The position numbers and the translations under genes were made by a program. 58,036 bases of DNA from Gonapodya sp. JEL0774 (Eukaryota > Monoblepharomycota > Monoblepharidomycetes > Monoblepharidales > Gonapodyaceae). The notes under the pieces are model-generated. The model saw only the letters and a list, made by a program, of their open reading frames with translations, did no database searches and had not been told where the DNA came from. Positions within the stretch are counted from its first letter, which is position 1, and each line of letters opens with the position of its first letter. The stretch is from positions 1 to 58,036 of the forward strand of contig JADIIX010000140.1 of assembly GCA_027604505.1 (NCBI GenBank), given 5' to 3'. Of this stretch, positions 11,101 to 21,990 are shown piece after piece.

Positions 11101-12680
11101 ATGGATTCGAGTATCGGACTTTGCAGGGGCGCGGACGGGGTGGGAGTGGACGCGGAAACGGGAAACAGCTCTGGGTGCGACCGCACTGGTGAAGGAAAAC
11201 TTGGTGCTGGACCGATGTTGGAGATTGACGAAATTGTAGTTTTTGCCTGAGCAAATTCTGCGAGCGATGAGATTTCAGCTTCCACTTGAAAACGAGATAT
11301 TTGACCCTCTTCTTCGCCTTTAAAAAGCTGTCTGTGGCCCGGGACGACTGGAGGTTGTTTCGGTTGTTCCCCCAAATGGAGGCCGCCCACAGGGTTGTCG
11401 ACAGGTTGAGAAAGCTGCGATTCCGAGTAGCGATCTTTATCCGCGACTGAAGATTCCGCTTGCTCCACGATCTGCGGCTGTGATGACCCAAACACTGGAG
11501 CGATCATTCGTTGTGTGGGTTTGAGCGATGGAATGAGCAATGCTTGTATGGAACCAGAGCCAAATTTGAGATCAACTGATACCGGACTGGTATCGGTGCT
11601 TTCTTTTCCAGGAGAGTCCCGTAGAAGCGGTAGAGCTCGTTTCACGTCGACGGGGTCGCGCGGGTCGCCGCCTCCTGGGGTGGAAACACTTTCACGCACA
11701 GTCTCAGATTCATTGAGCACAGGTAACTTCATACTGCTTTTTATTGCACGAGGCAACGGGTCAAGTACCACGGGCTTCGCACGAATAGGTTCCATTGAGA
11801 GAGCTGTGAAAGTAGAATTTGATGGAGGATATGGCCCAGATGTTTTCGGAATTGGAGCTGTGGGAATGATAGATTCGGAGACAAGTGGTTCTGAGGATAA
11901 GTTTCCTGGATGTATTGATGGGGGGATGTACGAGGCGGCGGATTCTACCCCTTCTTGGACGTCACGCTTCGGGTGGTCGGTGGAGCCGAAGTTTGGACCC
12001 CGCCATTGCGGCAAGCGACCCACGCTTCCATGGTCCCGCTGTGCTTGCATAAGTCCAGCACCGGCATCCGGCTCGTCACTCGGGTCATTCTCGCCCTCTT
12101 TCATTTCGCTGTGTTCGGCACCTCCACCGTCGCCTCCCATCCGTCCGCCCGGTTCATCCACCACCCACGCTGATGAGCGAGCGCTAGCTTTCCCCGCTTT
12201 CAATTGTGTTTCTGCGGAAGAACCAGTTCCCTCCTTTGGCACAACGGCCAGTTGGACTCCACCAGAAATTGAGCGCCCTGTGACTTCTCTGGACTCCATG
12301 CCGGTCTTGGCATGTGGCTGAGGAACTTTCCTTCCGCGAAGAAGAGCACCAGCTGATGTGGGCCGTGATTGACTGGGTGGATGCGGAGCGACAGGGGAAG
12401 AGACACCGACATCCCCCGGCAACGATGGAGAATAGCGGCCCGCTGCAGCTTCAACGCCTGTATTCTGCCCATCCCTCAATATTTCCGTTATTTCTGCGAT
12501 TCCGGCTCTCCCAAGCTGAGACTGGGTCGTGTTTTCGTCCAATTGACCCCAAGCTCCCCTTGCAGAGCTGGGCGGGCCAATTGAGTTGGTGGGGCCACGG
12601 AGAGCATCACGGTCGCCCCGAGATAGCTCATCCTCGTCAGTCACGGGCAAGGGGTCGGGTGGAAGTGAGCGGCGTGACAT
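8140..12680 (-). CDS. Very large multi-exon protein of unknown function
   Basis: ATG at 12680 opens a 1.75-kb first exon (to about 10937) encoding roughly 580 residues of disordered Ser/Pro/Glu-rich sequence. Then come helical segments: LARLCAALARLPLVWLEGD, later exons at about 10848-10405 and 10352-10085, a Glu/Arg-rich helix (REEEERAQLAREMG), a proline-rich linker (SSSPLPPPPHLPPHP), and further helical exons near 9640-9110, 9030-8820, 8720-8480 and 8270-8140. Phase is preserved through most junctions, including KGIL to SKKLETLRRQ near 9.1 kb and NPYK to SPQSLLII near 8.4 kb. One junction near 8.77 kb does not fit, so a small exon may be missing or two genes may be merged. The helical pattern suggests an alpha-solenoid-like scaffold, but I recognise no family. 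Stop codon at 8140-8142. Confidence 0.55.
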
Positions 12681-12785
12681 GGTGCTTTCGTCTCATGCAA
12701 CTTACTTCGTGTTTATCAAAACAACTTCTATCATACTGCATTATCACATAAGCATCAGATTGGACGTAGTTCTCTATTTTAATAA

Positions 12786-15700
12786 TTAAGCACAGTTGTA
12801 AGACCGAGCAGAAGCTGGGTTGGGGATCCACCCTTGAGCAAGACCAAGTTGATAATCCCATTCACCGAGTTTTGTTTCAGTTTTCCAAGTCCAGAAGATC
12901 CACCCCTTGTACACATGGAGCACAAGTAAGAATCCATGGCTTGAAAGAGTAGACACGGCGGAACTCACAATGCCATTCTTCTCGAATGAACTCATTTGAG
13001 CCTCAACAAACTTTCGAATGAAAGCTTTTTTGGCGGAATTCCAGTTTCGGTAGTCATAGATTTGTGGATCCGTGCAGGAACAACCGCAAATATTGGGTAT
13101 CGACTCTGCCAAATACGATCCATCGTAGCGCGCAAACTCGTTAACGCCTTGTACAGCACCAGAACCGTTCAGTGTTATGTTAAAAATGAAATGAGATGAA
13201 TCACTTATCGATTGAGACCAGACTTACCGTTCAAATAAGGAGCACAGTCGCTGTACGCCGCCGAAAACTCCCCCACCATTGTAGGTGCAATATTGGCATT
13301 CGTTCCCGATAAACTAGATCCCCACGCACTGCAAGCTTGGCTGACGTGTCCCTGGAACACATTGCACCGTAATTGTTGGAAAATCATTACGCCACCCCTG
13401 TGAACCACTTACATCATAGCTCAATTGCAAGTCCGATTGAGTGAAGCAAGAGTAATAGTGCAAATCTAACAACGTAGAGCCAAGAGCTTGATACTGAAGC
13501 GATGAGCCTGCGTAAACTTGATCTCCTAGGAATCCGTCATGGATCACGAAAGTGGGTCCCCCATTGGGGAACGCCGTCTTGTCGGCCGTCAGGTTCCGGA
13601 TCGTGCGCTCAACGTCACGATACCAAGATCGAACTAAAGTGACCTGAGAATCACTTATCCCACTCTACAATTCGCCATACGCGTCATTCAAAAGGCTGAA
13701 GATCCAAAGCAAGCAACATGACCTACCCAAGATGCCAGGGCAGGCTCGTTGACAAGCTGCAGGGCTTTCACATTTGGGTACCCGGCACTTCTCTTGACCA
13801 TCTCCACAAGAGTGGCGGTGCAGCGATCCTTGTATGCGTTGACTGTAATAACACACGAGGTGAATAGCGACATATAAAACTCAGCGCCCGTTGACTGAAG
13901 CTCACAATTGGTCTTCCAGTCAAAAAATTTTTCTCTTCCTGCGTGGTTCCAATTGTTCTAAAAGCGGTTGGTCAGCAACGACTTTTGTACAAAAACCGTG
14001 CGGAGATTGCTTCACCTGAGCGCCAGGTGCAGCATGTAAGTCCAGCTCAATTGTGAGTCCATTGTTTGCGGCCCACTGAATAGCATTCTGAACATACGGC
14101 CAGCCAATGTTAGCTGGGTATGGCTCCCCCGAGCCAGGGTTCACGGCCCAGTAATTGATGGGTAGTCGAACGTAATTCAAGCCAGCTGCTGCGATTTGTC
14201 GAAAATCATCCGCAGTAATGAAGGTCGCATAGTGATTCTGGATTCTTGCAGAACATGCCGAGGTGCCCATGGCAAGACACAGCTGATAATTGTCCTCGTA
14301 CACCTTGCCATTGTATGTAAAGACTGACGGAGTTATGAAGGGCTCCAGATTGATCCAGCCACCCAAGTTAACCCCTCGAATGAGACCAAACGGATTCGAT
14401 CCAGTTCCACCAACAGAGTTGACGCAGTTGTTCGAGTTCCACTGTTGTGCAACGCGCAGTCACATGCAACTTTCCACACAAGGAGAAAAAAAGAAGTACG
14501 AGTACGTCTTGACTCACCCAGTTTTTGATAGCGGTGTTTGTAAGTACGCCATATCCACCAGGAACAATTCCAAACGCCAACTGAAGTCCCTTGCACGTAT
14601 AGATGGTCGGGCCGGTGCAACTGAGCGTCGCCCACAAGAGGTAGTCTGACTCGGTCATGTATTTCCCCGAGTTGAAGGCCAAGGAGAGTGCAGAGCACCC
14701 TGACGTCGTCGTGGTGGTGGATGACTTGGTCGATGTGGCCGATTTGGTAGTAGACGCGGTGGTGCTGGACGTGACAGTCGAAGTGGCGCTCTTGGTTGTT
14801 AACGTACTTAGCGTAGAAGTTTGGGGAGCTGCAGTGACCGTCGAGATCTGGACCGTGGTACTATATAAGGCAATGGACGTCGTTACCACGTTGGTCGATA
14901 TGATCGGTGTTGTAGTGGATGTGGATATCGTCCCTGGTGGAGATGTGCCTGCAATGGTGCTTGTCACGACCGTGCTCGTTACAAAAGTGAGTGTTGCTGT
15001 CTTCGTGGCTGTGGTAGTAGTTGATGTCTTGACGGTGAGAGATGTCGTACGGGCCGCGGTTGAAGTTCTCACTGTGCTGGTGGACGTGGATTTACTCGTT
15101 GTAGCGCCTTGAGTTGTGGATCTTGAAGTCGTTCTAGGCGTGGTCCTGCTTGTTGTTCTACGGGTGGTTGTGCCGGGTGACCCGATGCCCGCAGGGAACC
15201 AGGTATTACAGGACCTATGGGAACGCAGGGTGAACGTGTCCTGACTGTTACTAAAGCGTGATCAGAAAATTACGCACCATGCTGCCCAGTCACTGTAGTC
15301 CTGCGCTGTCATTGGGACGCCTGCCTGCTTGGCTGCGTAAATGCTGAATGCAAGGGAAAAGGGAAGCCAGGGTGTTATCGTCCCCATACGAGGTAGAGAG
15401 GGACCACCCTCCCACTTTTCGTAGGTGGTCGCAAACTCATGCACACCTGTCACAAGTTCTTGTAACGCCCGAGCCGATCCCTCCAGGATACCTATGGTAA
15501 ATGACGAGTGATGTCGGCGGACTACGATATTGAGTTCGCCTGAGCCCCACCAGGTGTTGCACTGCCATGCAGCCCAATCGGAGTAGTCTTGAGCAGTCAT
15601 AGTGACGCCTGCTGCATAAGCTGCGTGGATACTTTGATTGGATGAAGAGTCATTAGTGTCTCCCAACTTCCACAACCCCCGCGAGCTTGCGAGCAGCCAC

Positions 15701-15812
15701 CACGGACCTATCACAGGTCCGTGTCTGCCGTTTTTGCACATCCCGAGCTGAAGCTTCCGATGAGAACAGAAGGAGCACGGCAATGCAAATCAAGGCAACG
15801 GGGGCCCTTCAT
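12786..15812 (-). CDS. Secreted GH5 exo-beta-1,3-glucanase with repeated N-terminal modules
   Basis: The C-terminal two thirds is a glycoside hydrolase family 5 (subfamily 9-like) exo-1,3-beta-glucanase acting on cell-wall beta-glucan. It contains GGWINLEPFITPSVF, RLPINYWAVNPGSGEPY, the acid/base motif LQLVNEPAL (about 13.77 kb), the nucleophile region TMVGEFSAAYSDC (about 13.27 kb) and the C-terminal GWIFWTWKTE. Before it lies a Ser/Thr-rich linker (about 14.69-15.19 kb) and three copies of a small module. A hydrophobic leader ending FSSEASA fits a signal peptide, but the nearest ATG (15812) is one base out of frame with it. Either a 5' exon is missed or there is a one-base insertion in the GGG/CCCCC stretch. 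Stop at 12786. The enzyme identity is secure. Confidence 0.87.
14590..15670 (-). repeat. Three copies of a small unknown module flanking a Ser/Thr linker
   Basis: Within the GH5 protein, copy 1 contains AAYAAGVTMTAQDYSDWAAW then CNTWW (about 15.55-15.64 kb). Copy 2 contains YAAKQAGVPMTAQDYSDW and, after an intron, SCNTWF (about 15.20-15.34 kb). Copy 3, after the linker, is more diverged: LAFNSGKYMTESDYLLW then SCTG (about 14.61-14.70 kb). The shared pattern is A-x-(A/F)-x-x-G-x-x-MT-x-x-DY-x-x-W followed by Cys. I know no named carbohydrate-binding module with this pattern. Confidence 0.7.
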
Positions 15813-16413
15813 TGCAGAGATTCCCCGAAAGTGATTGGAAAACAAATCAGCATGTGCCCAGGCCGGTCAAGGGGACGCTTTCAACGCTGCATACTTCGCG
15901 ACATCCAAGCCCGTTGAGATCATTGTGTGGAATTGAATTCAGGATCCCTTCCGGTTTGAGGAGAGGCATCATTCCCCAACGAGCCTCTCCGTGTTTGCTC
16001 CAAAACAGGCACAGAATTACGTACGTTTGGGGAAAAGTAATTCGCCCACAGGTAAGCATGAATCAGAAAACAGTAAAATCTTAATTTTGACTATGGCGTG
16101 GGTGGAATGATCAGAATGAACGAGAATCAAATAGGGACAACCATACCGAGTCGAAGCGCACACAGTGAAGTCACGAGTGCATAATTGTTCGCGGCTAATC
16201 TGTATTCCGTGGGTTTGCTTATTGTAACAGAACAAGAGATTATGGTAACAGAAACAAGGGAAAGGGGTGCCCTGGCCGATTCTCCACCTGGGGGAGCTTC
16301 CCGAATTTGTTCAGAATCGCCCCACATCGATTTCAAACTTGCCAATATCCGAATGGAAACTGCTTGATGCTTTGACACAGATCAGTTTTTGATCCTCCAA
16401 ACAAACCATCACG
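15813..16413. other. Divergent intergenic region
   Basis: About 0.6 kb between the minus-strand GH5 gene and a plus-strand small gene, so it should contain both promoters. It could also hide a 5' exon of the GH5 gene. No specific element recognised. Confidence 0.4.
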
Positions 16414-16824
16414 ATGGCCTTTCTTGGTCCCATCGGCCCGGTCGATATCGTCCATCAGCTGCCAGGACTCACGGCCTCGCTTGAGCGCATCACAGCAAAG
16501 GGGCAACTTATTGTGGACCGGTTTTCAAAATCGATTGACGCGGCGACGCAAACGGCACGATTTGCCCTCATTGTGTTTTCGGCAGCGGCATGCTTGTTGG
16601 TCGCGGTGGTGTCACCTGGCGATATTGGCAAAGCCGCCCTTTTTCTCGTGGCGGTCGGAGCCGGGTACTGGTGGGTCAACGAGCGTGAGCAGTACTGGAA
16701 GGATGCACTGGAGAGGGAGAGGAACGCGCTCGAGGTCAAATGGGCTGAACTGGCGATGATGAGGGGACAGTTTCGGAGGGCCGTGATGGAGGCCGCATTA
16801 CTAGGGGGTCGAATAGGTTGGTAA
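16414..16824 (+). CDS. Small membrane protein with two hydrophobic segments, unknown function
   Basis: An intronless 136-residue frame with a good ATG context (accatcacgATGG). It has an amphipathic N-terminal half, then two hydrophobic stretches separated by a short loop, FALIVFSAAACLLVAVV and AALFLVAVGAGYWWV. A charged helix follows (REQYWKDALERERNALEVKW) with a Gly-rich end. The two segments could form a helical hairpin in a membrane, with the charged helix in the cytosol. I do not recognise the family. The even codon use and the compact hydrophobic/charged arrangement make it likely real. Confidence 0.6.
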   Translation: MAFLGPIGPVDIVHQLPGLTASLERITAKGQLIVDRFSKSIDAATQTARFALIVFSAAACLLVAVVSPGDIGKAALFLVAVGAGYWWVNEREQYWKDALERERNALEVKWAELAMMRGQFRRAVMEAALLGGRIGW

Positions 16825-17209
16825 ACCTAGGTGAAGTCACGGCGAGGACAGGGGGCTGCAGTGAGGTGTGCAAGACCTGGTGACGTGGCCCAGAGATATA
16901 AACCTGAATTTCAATGGCAGTAGTCGAATTGCCGAACTGGGCAATGCAGCAGGACCAAAAACATCGCTGGGACACCCAAGAGCCTGTGTGCGGATGACCT
17001 AAGTTTCGGATTGCTGGGAGCACGCTCAGTCTTCCTCTGAACTTGAATCCCGCACTCGTCCACCACTTCTCAAGAATATGCTCACACTTGATTACCACTT
17101 GGGACGTCCTGGGAACACCAACGATCAAACACCTCGTGCATTGCTCTTGCCTTGTTCTATCCCTGGCATCGACTCATGGCAGGCACCATGGATCTGTACT
17201 GTTTGCGCC
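16825..17209. other. Intergenic region before the lectin gene
   Basis: Nearly 0.4 kb with no gene. It may contain the promoter and an unrecognised signal-peptide exon of the lectin gene; a hydrophobic stretch (LLLVSLLIIV) is readable in another frame around 17.22 kb. Confidence 0.35.
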
Positions 17210-19251
17210 ATGTCTGTTGTTGGTTTCTTTACTAATCATTGTCCATCACCCACAACGGCACCGCCCAATCGCTCCCAACAAGAGGCTCCCTCCCCTCCAA
17301 TATTCTCCCTCCCTCAACGGACTTCAAAATCTGCTGAGAAGAGGTTGAGCTTGCAAGGTGATTCTTCGAGCTCCACTCCCTCACTCTTCCCTCATCCGTC
17401 TCATTCCTAACCCTTTCTCACACCTCCGCACAACAAAACATCACTTGCCTCCGCTGCCATCTACCGTACGTAGGATCTGCGACCTTCACCACCCTCTACC
17501 CCCCTTTCCCGCACACTCCCCGTACCCCCACCCTCCTCCTCGCCTCCTCGTGGCCCTCCGACCGGGGATCCGCATTCCTTCATCAACCCGTCGACCTTCA
17601 CATGGGGTTCGTCACCGAATTCGCCTTCCGGATGTCCGACGGACATGGTGGCATGGGTGGTGGCGGGGATGGGTTCGCGTTCGTGGTGCAGAGGGAGAGG
17701 GTGGAGGCGTTGGGTCAGGGGAGGGGTGGACTGGGTTATGAGGGGATTCGGAATGGGTGAGTTGCTGGAACAGGATGGGCTGAATTAGGCACGGTCACAC
17801 TTGGTTGGAACTAGGGACAAGTGAACGACGGAAGAGCTCGGAGCAAAGCAACGGACTGCCCGGTGCTGACACCTTGATAAACCACTATTCTGACCTTAGT
17901 TCTATCTTGCCTAAGCATCGCTCTCGAATTCGACACCTGGCGGGACCCCTCCCCAACCGCCGATCCCACCTCCAACCACATTTCCCTCCACCACCCTTGC
18001 ACATCCTCGCACATCTCGTCCATCGCCTGTACATCGCGGGTCCCCTTGCTCAATTCAGGAAAGGCCTTTCGATGCAGAGTGGCCTATGTCCATTCGGAGA
18101 AGAATGTTAGGGTCTACCTCCTCCCACCTGCGAACGAGGGTGCCGCATCAGATATCGTGGATGACCTTTCAACTACAAACACCACGTCCTCTGTCACGGA
18201 AGTACCTCCGCTACCACCTGGTGGAGCGTGGTCTCGCGTCTTGTCTGCACAGGCGGATCTGCCGAAACTCTTGGGAGGGCGCCACGCTTACGTGGGGTTC
18301 ACAGCATCCACAAACGCCGCCCCACAGCGCCACGAAGTATTTTTGTGGACGGTGTGGGGAGGCACCGACAGGATGGCGGAAAAGGAGGGAGAGGAAGGAG
18401 ACGACAATGAAGAAACCAGTGCGATCGGTGCGGTGGTGGTGCAGGCGGGGCCCAGGTTCAGGGGAGATGAAAAAGACGTGGTAAAAATGGATGGGCGGAG
18501 TAGGGCGGGGAGGAGGGACGACGATGATGGGTTTGGATCGATGTATGTAGATGCGCCAGAGGCACCAGCGACACCCGGTGGGATTGGCGGGGCGACTGTT
18601 GGAGGCACGAGTGCCGGTGCAAGGAGGAGGGTTGAAGGTGCGCAGGATGCGGGTAGGAATGGGGTAAGCTTAGGAATGGGCGGGGACAGAACGCCACAGC
18701 AGGAAAAAGTCCTACCTGGAGGTGGAGGTGGAGCTGGAGGGAGTCCTGGTTTGGGCAGCGGAGCTAGCCCCAGCTTTCCGACCGGGTCGAGGAGAACGAG
18801 GGGAAGGGATAGGGAGAGGGAAGGCGCGGCGGGAGCGGGTACGGGAACAGTAAAGGAGATTGGACATGTCCATGGCTCTGCAGTAGGAGGAGGAATTGGG
18901 GTGGGGGCAGGCGATGATGATGTTGGGGAGAGGAATGGGCCACTGGGAGATGGTAGTTCAGTCGGCACTGAGGGTTCTGGATCCCCTCGTGCTCGTCATG
19001 GACAAAGTCATATTCATGAACCCACAGACCCGTCTCGTGGTCGTGCGAGTGGCGCTAGATCGGGTAATTCATCGCCCCATCATACGTCTTCTTCGTGGGA
19101 TATGGATTCGTTGCGGAGAACGGGCGAAAGCACAGGACAGACCCAGGCTGGTGGTGAGAGTGTGGGGCCGACAACCAGGGAGAGGGACCCAGACCGGCAG
19201 AGACCCGAATTATCAGTATTGGGAGTCGGAAGTATTGGGGGCGTGAGCTGA
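17210..19251 (+). CDS. L-type (legume-like) lectin domain protein with long disordered tail
   Basis: Three exons join in phase: 17210-17357, 17474-17756 and 17916-19251. The first part is a legume-lectin-type carbohydrate-binding domain with RLSLQGSATF, RGSAFLHQPVDLHMGFVTEF, GGGGDGFAFVVQ, GGLGYEGIRNG and the calcium/sugar-site signature IALEFDTW. Later strands include AFRCRVAYVHSEKNVRVYL and HAYVGFTAST...FLWTVWGG. After about residue 260 the protein becomes disordered, Gly/Ser/Asp/Arg-rich, for some 330 residues without a membrane helix. Such lectins are usually secreted or in the secretory pathway, but I could not find the signal peptide in this frame; a hydrophobic stretch in another frame near 17.22 kb may belong to an unrecognised first exon. 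The start is therefore tentative. The lectin fold is well supported. Confidence 0.8.
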
Positions 19252-19422
19252 CAATAATATTGCCTCGAGTGTATGGACACCGGATTGGAACATTTATGAC
19301 TGATGTACGGAATCCTTTATACTATGTCCTACGTGAATCTTGATCTATAAATAGTGTGGCTACCTCGCAAGACTGTCAAATGCCGACCAAAATTCATCAC
19401 TCATGTACCGTGTCCGTCCGGG

Positions 19423-21990
19423 TCATTTTTTGAAAACGAAGTACAGGGCGACTCCCATGCCTCCAAACGCCAGTATCAGCACCAAGAAAATGTATGCCCA
19501 CCGTCTCACCGTAAGCTTCGGTGGTTCACTTTTGTCCAGTTCAACGTCCAAGTCCGCCCCATAAACGTGTGAACCGTGATTAAGTTCCTCGGCCTCCATA
19601 TCTGCCATTCGTTTCCCCCTCTTGGGAGCACCGAGCACCGAGGCGGCTCCAGCAACAACGCTTCCACCCAGTCCCCCACTCCCACTCTTACCGCCAGGAC
19701 CACCCAATCGAGGTGGTCCATGGTTATCCATTACAACCCACGTCGACGATGCGGGGGCATGTATATGTCCGCCGGCGTGACCATTCCCTTCCGTCTCATG
19801 TCCTAGCTCAAGTCCTCCCTGTTGCATGGAGACACCTCGCCTCTGTCCCTGGTTATGCAGCGCTTTAGCACCAGAGCTCGCGGATTCGTCTTCAGGTCTC
19901 CACTCCTCGCCGCTATTCAGCCTACCATAGTGGGAGTTACGTGGTGTGGGAGAGAGTGCACGGGAGGGTGCGCGGGAAGTGTACGAGTCTGGTTGCCCAC
20001 CGTATGGTGCCGGGGAGAAGGCTCGACTTGGTGGACGGGACCCATGGTAGTCGAGTCGATCGTACGGGTTGCCCATGGAAGGTGATCGTGCTCGAGACGG
20101 TGCACGAGGCGGTTGGCCGTCGGGTCCTAAAGGGCCTTCGACAAGTTGTACAAGTTCGGAATACGCTTTGTAAAGGTTCTTTAGACTACGGGCGGGAGCG
20201 AGAGAGGCGGGAGCGAGAGGGACGCCTGCGCTGGAGTTGGGATCAATGTCAGCGGAAGTCGTTTGGGTAGGAGTTTGTGGCCCGGCGGCAGGTATGGGTG
20301 GAGTAGGGTATTCATCTTTGCGGGACCCTTTAGCGGTTTGTTTTGATGGCCGGGATGACGTGGGCGAACCCGCCCCCCGTCGATCCACTCCAGCCCCACC
20401 TGGCAAGGCAACACCCTCCGCTTCTCGGCCTCCGCTGCCACCACTAGCCATCAATTGTCCTCGTGCCCCAGCTGAACGTCCCGAATCGCTAGAATGCGAC
20501 GATGTCTCAGGCGATGGAGGAGCAGGAGATGGGTTCCCGGCTGAAGGTTGTCTTTGGAACTGGAGCAGGGGAGGCTGTGATTGATTTTGCGTCGGCATTT
20601 GCCCCGATGAAGCTCTAGAAAGAGGCTGAAGCGCTGTTGGCCCCAGCCCGGGCCCTGATCCAGCTGGGATGACTGCTTGTGTGGCACCAGTTGCTGGAGT
20701 CACTGATGCCGCCCCATGCGTTAGAGTCGTAGCCCCGTACCCTGTCGTTGCGGGATATGGGATTGGAGATGCATCGGAGGGCGATGGAGACGACGAAGGA
20801 AACTGGTAAGCTAATTGGGAAGTAGAGCCGGACCTGGAATGCGAGCGAGGGTTGCGGAGATCGGCTGCGGCGGTGCCCGCCGGGGTGGTTGGCACGTTGA
20901 AAGAAAATGGCAGGCCCGAGGCTCCGGTGTATGATGTGGCGCCAGGGGTAGAGCCACCAATGGAAGGAGGCCCGCGGGAATGGGATCGAGAGCGATCGCG
21001 ATCGCGGCCACCAGGGACAGAACCATCTCTTCGGTCACCACGCTCTGCTATCCCGGAAGAACCAGACGGTTCTCTCCTATGCCCGGTTGGCTTCTCCTTT
21101 GGTCCTGCTCCTCCTGTGGACCGTTTCGCCGAGGCCATCGTCTCAGCACTTCCTTCCAAATCCACGCCGGCCACTTTGGCCAGCCCCTCCCCCCCTCGTC
21201 GCGCCCACGCCACCATATCCGCAGCTGTCAGTTCCAACGCGTCTCTGTCCGTTGGCGCAAGATTGGGATCGGTTGCGAGCGCTTGGCAGAGATGGAGGAG
21301 AAGGGCGCGAGAGTGGGAGAGGAGGTGGAGTGCGGTGGTGGTCGTATTTGCTGGGGAGGGTGAAGTATTGGGATCGCGGACGAGCGGCAGAGGGGGAGAA
21401 AAGAAAGATGAGCGAGCATATCCTTGCACACATACCTTTGCGACAGCGACTCAAGGGTAGACCATCAAGGACGTGGGGCGAATTCAACTTACTTCCATCG
21501 ATTTCATCCGCGTCGTACGGTACTTTGCCTTCTTTGAGCGCCTGCAAGTGTGCTACCAGTTCGTCGAGGTCGGTCAGGTGTGTCGAGATTGTGGAGAGCT
21601 AGACACGGGGTAAACGAGGGAGAAAGTTGAGATAAAATTGGAGCAATTCGAGAGACGACGAAAGTAAGGTGCGTTAGCGGTACACGAGAACGAATTCCAA
21701 GCTTTGTCGCGACAAGACAAACGCTAAGACGCAGGTCCCCAGAGTCGCACACGTATAGCAGCTCCATTGAGTCACCTCATTATCCGGCGTTCAAATAACA
21801 CTCAACGTACCTGCTCAAGATACCGCTTCCTCACTGCCTCTGCGTTGGCAGCACGGCCTCGATCTCGGTCGGATTCGGACCTTGACATCGCACGCGAACC
21901 AGACGACGCACTCGCCGTACCGGATGTTGGAACGACAACCCGTGCAGCGCCAATCATGGCTGCGGGACCAGCATCAGGTCCAAAAACCAT
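19423..21990 (-). CDS. Low-complexity protein with C-terminal membrane anchor
   Basis: Three exons join in phase: 21990 (or upstream)-21811, 21598-21493 and 21350-19423. The middle exon gives a coiled-coil-like segment (LSTISTHLTDLDELVAHLQ), followed by a helical region (LHLLSHSRALLLHLCQALA; LELTAADMVAWARRG). Then come about 450 residues rich in Ser, Pro, Gly and Arg. The protein ends with a single hydrophobic helix, WAYIFLVLILAFGGMGVALY, and a short basic end FVFKK. That topology suggests a tail-anchored or type II membrane protein of an internal membrane, with the large low-complexity part in the cytosol. The open frame continues upstream to about 22287 without an ATG, so either M at 21990 is used or a 5' exon exists in 22.3-22.7 kb. 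No family recognised. Confidence 0.65.

Noticed and set aside
14657-15112. 151-codon plus frame rich in Val/Asp
   Set aside because: It is the antisense of the Ser/Thr linker of the GH5 protein.
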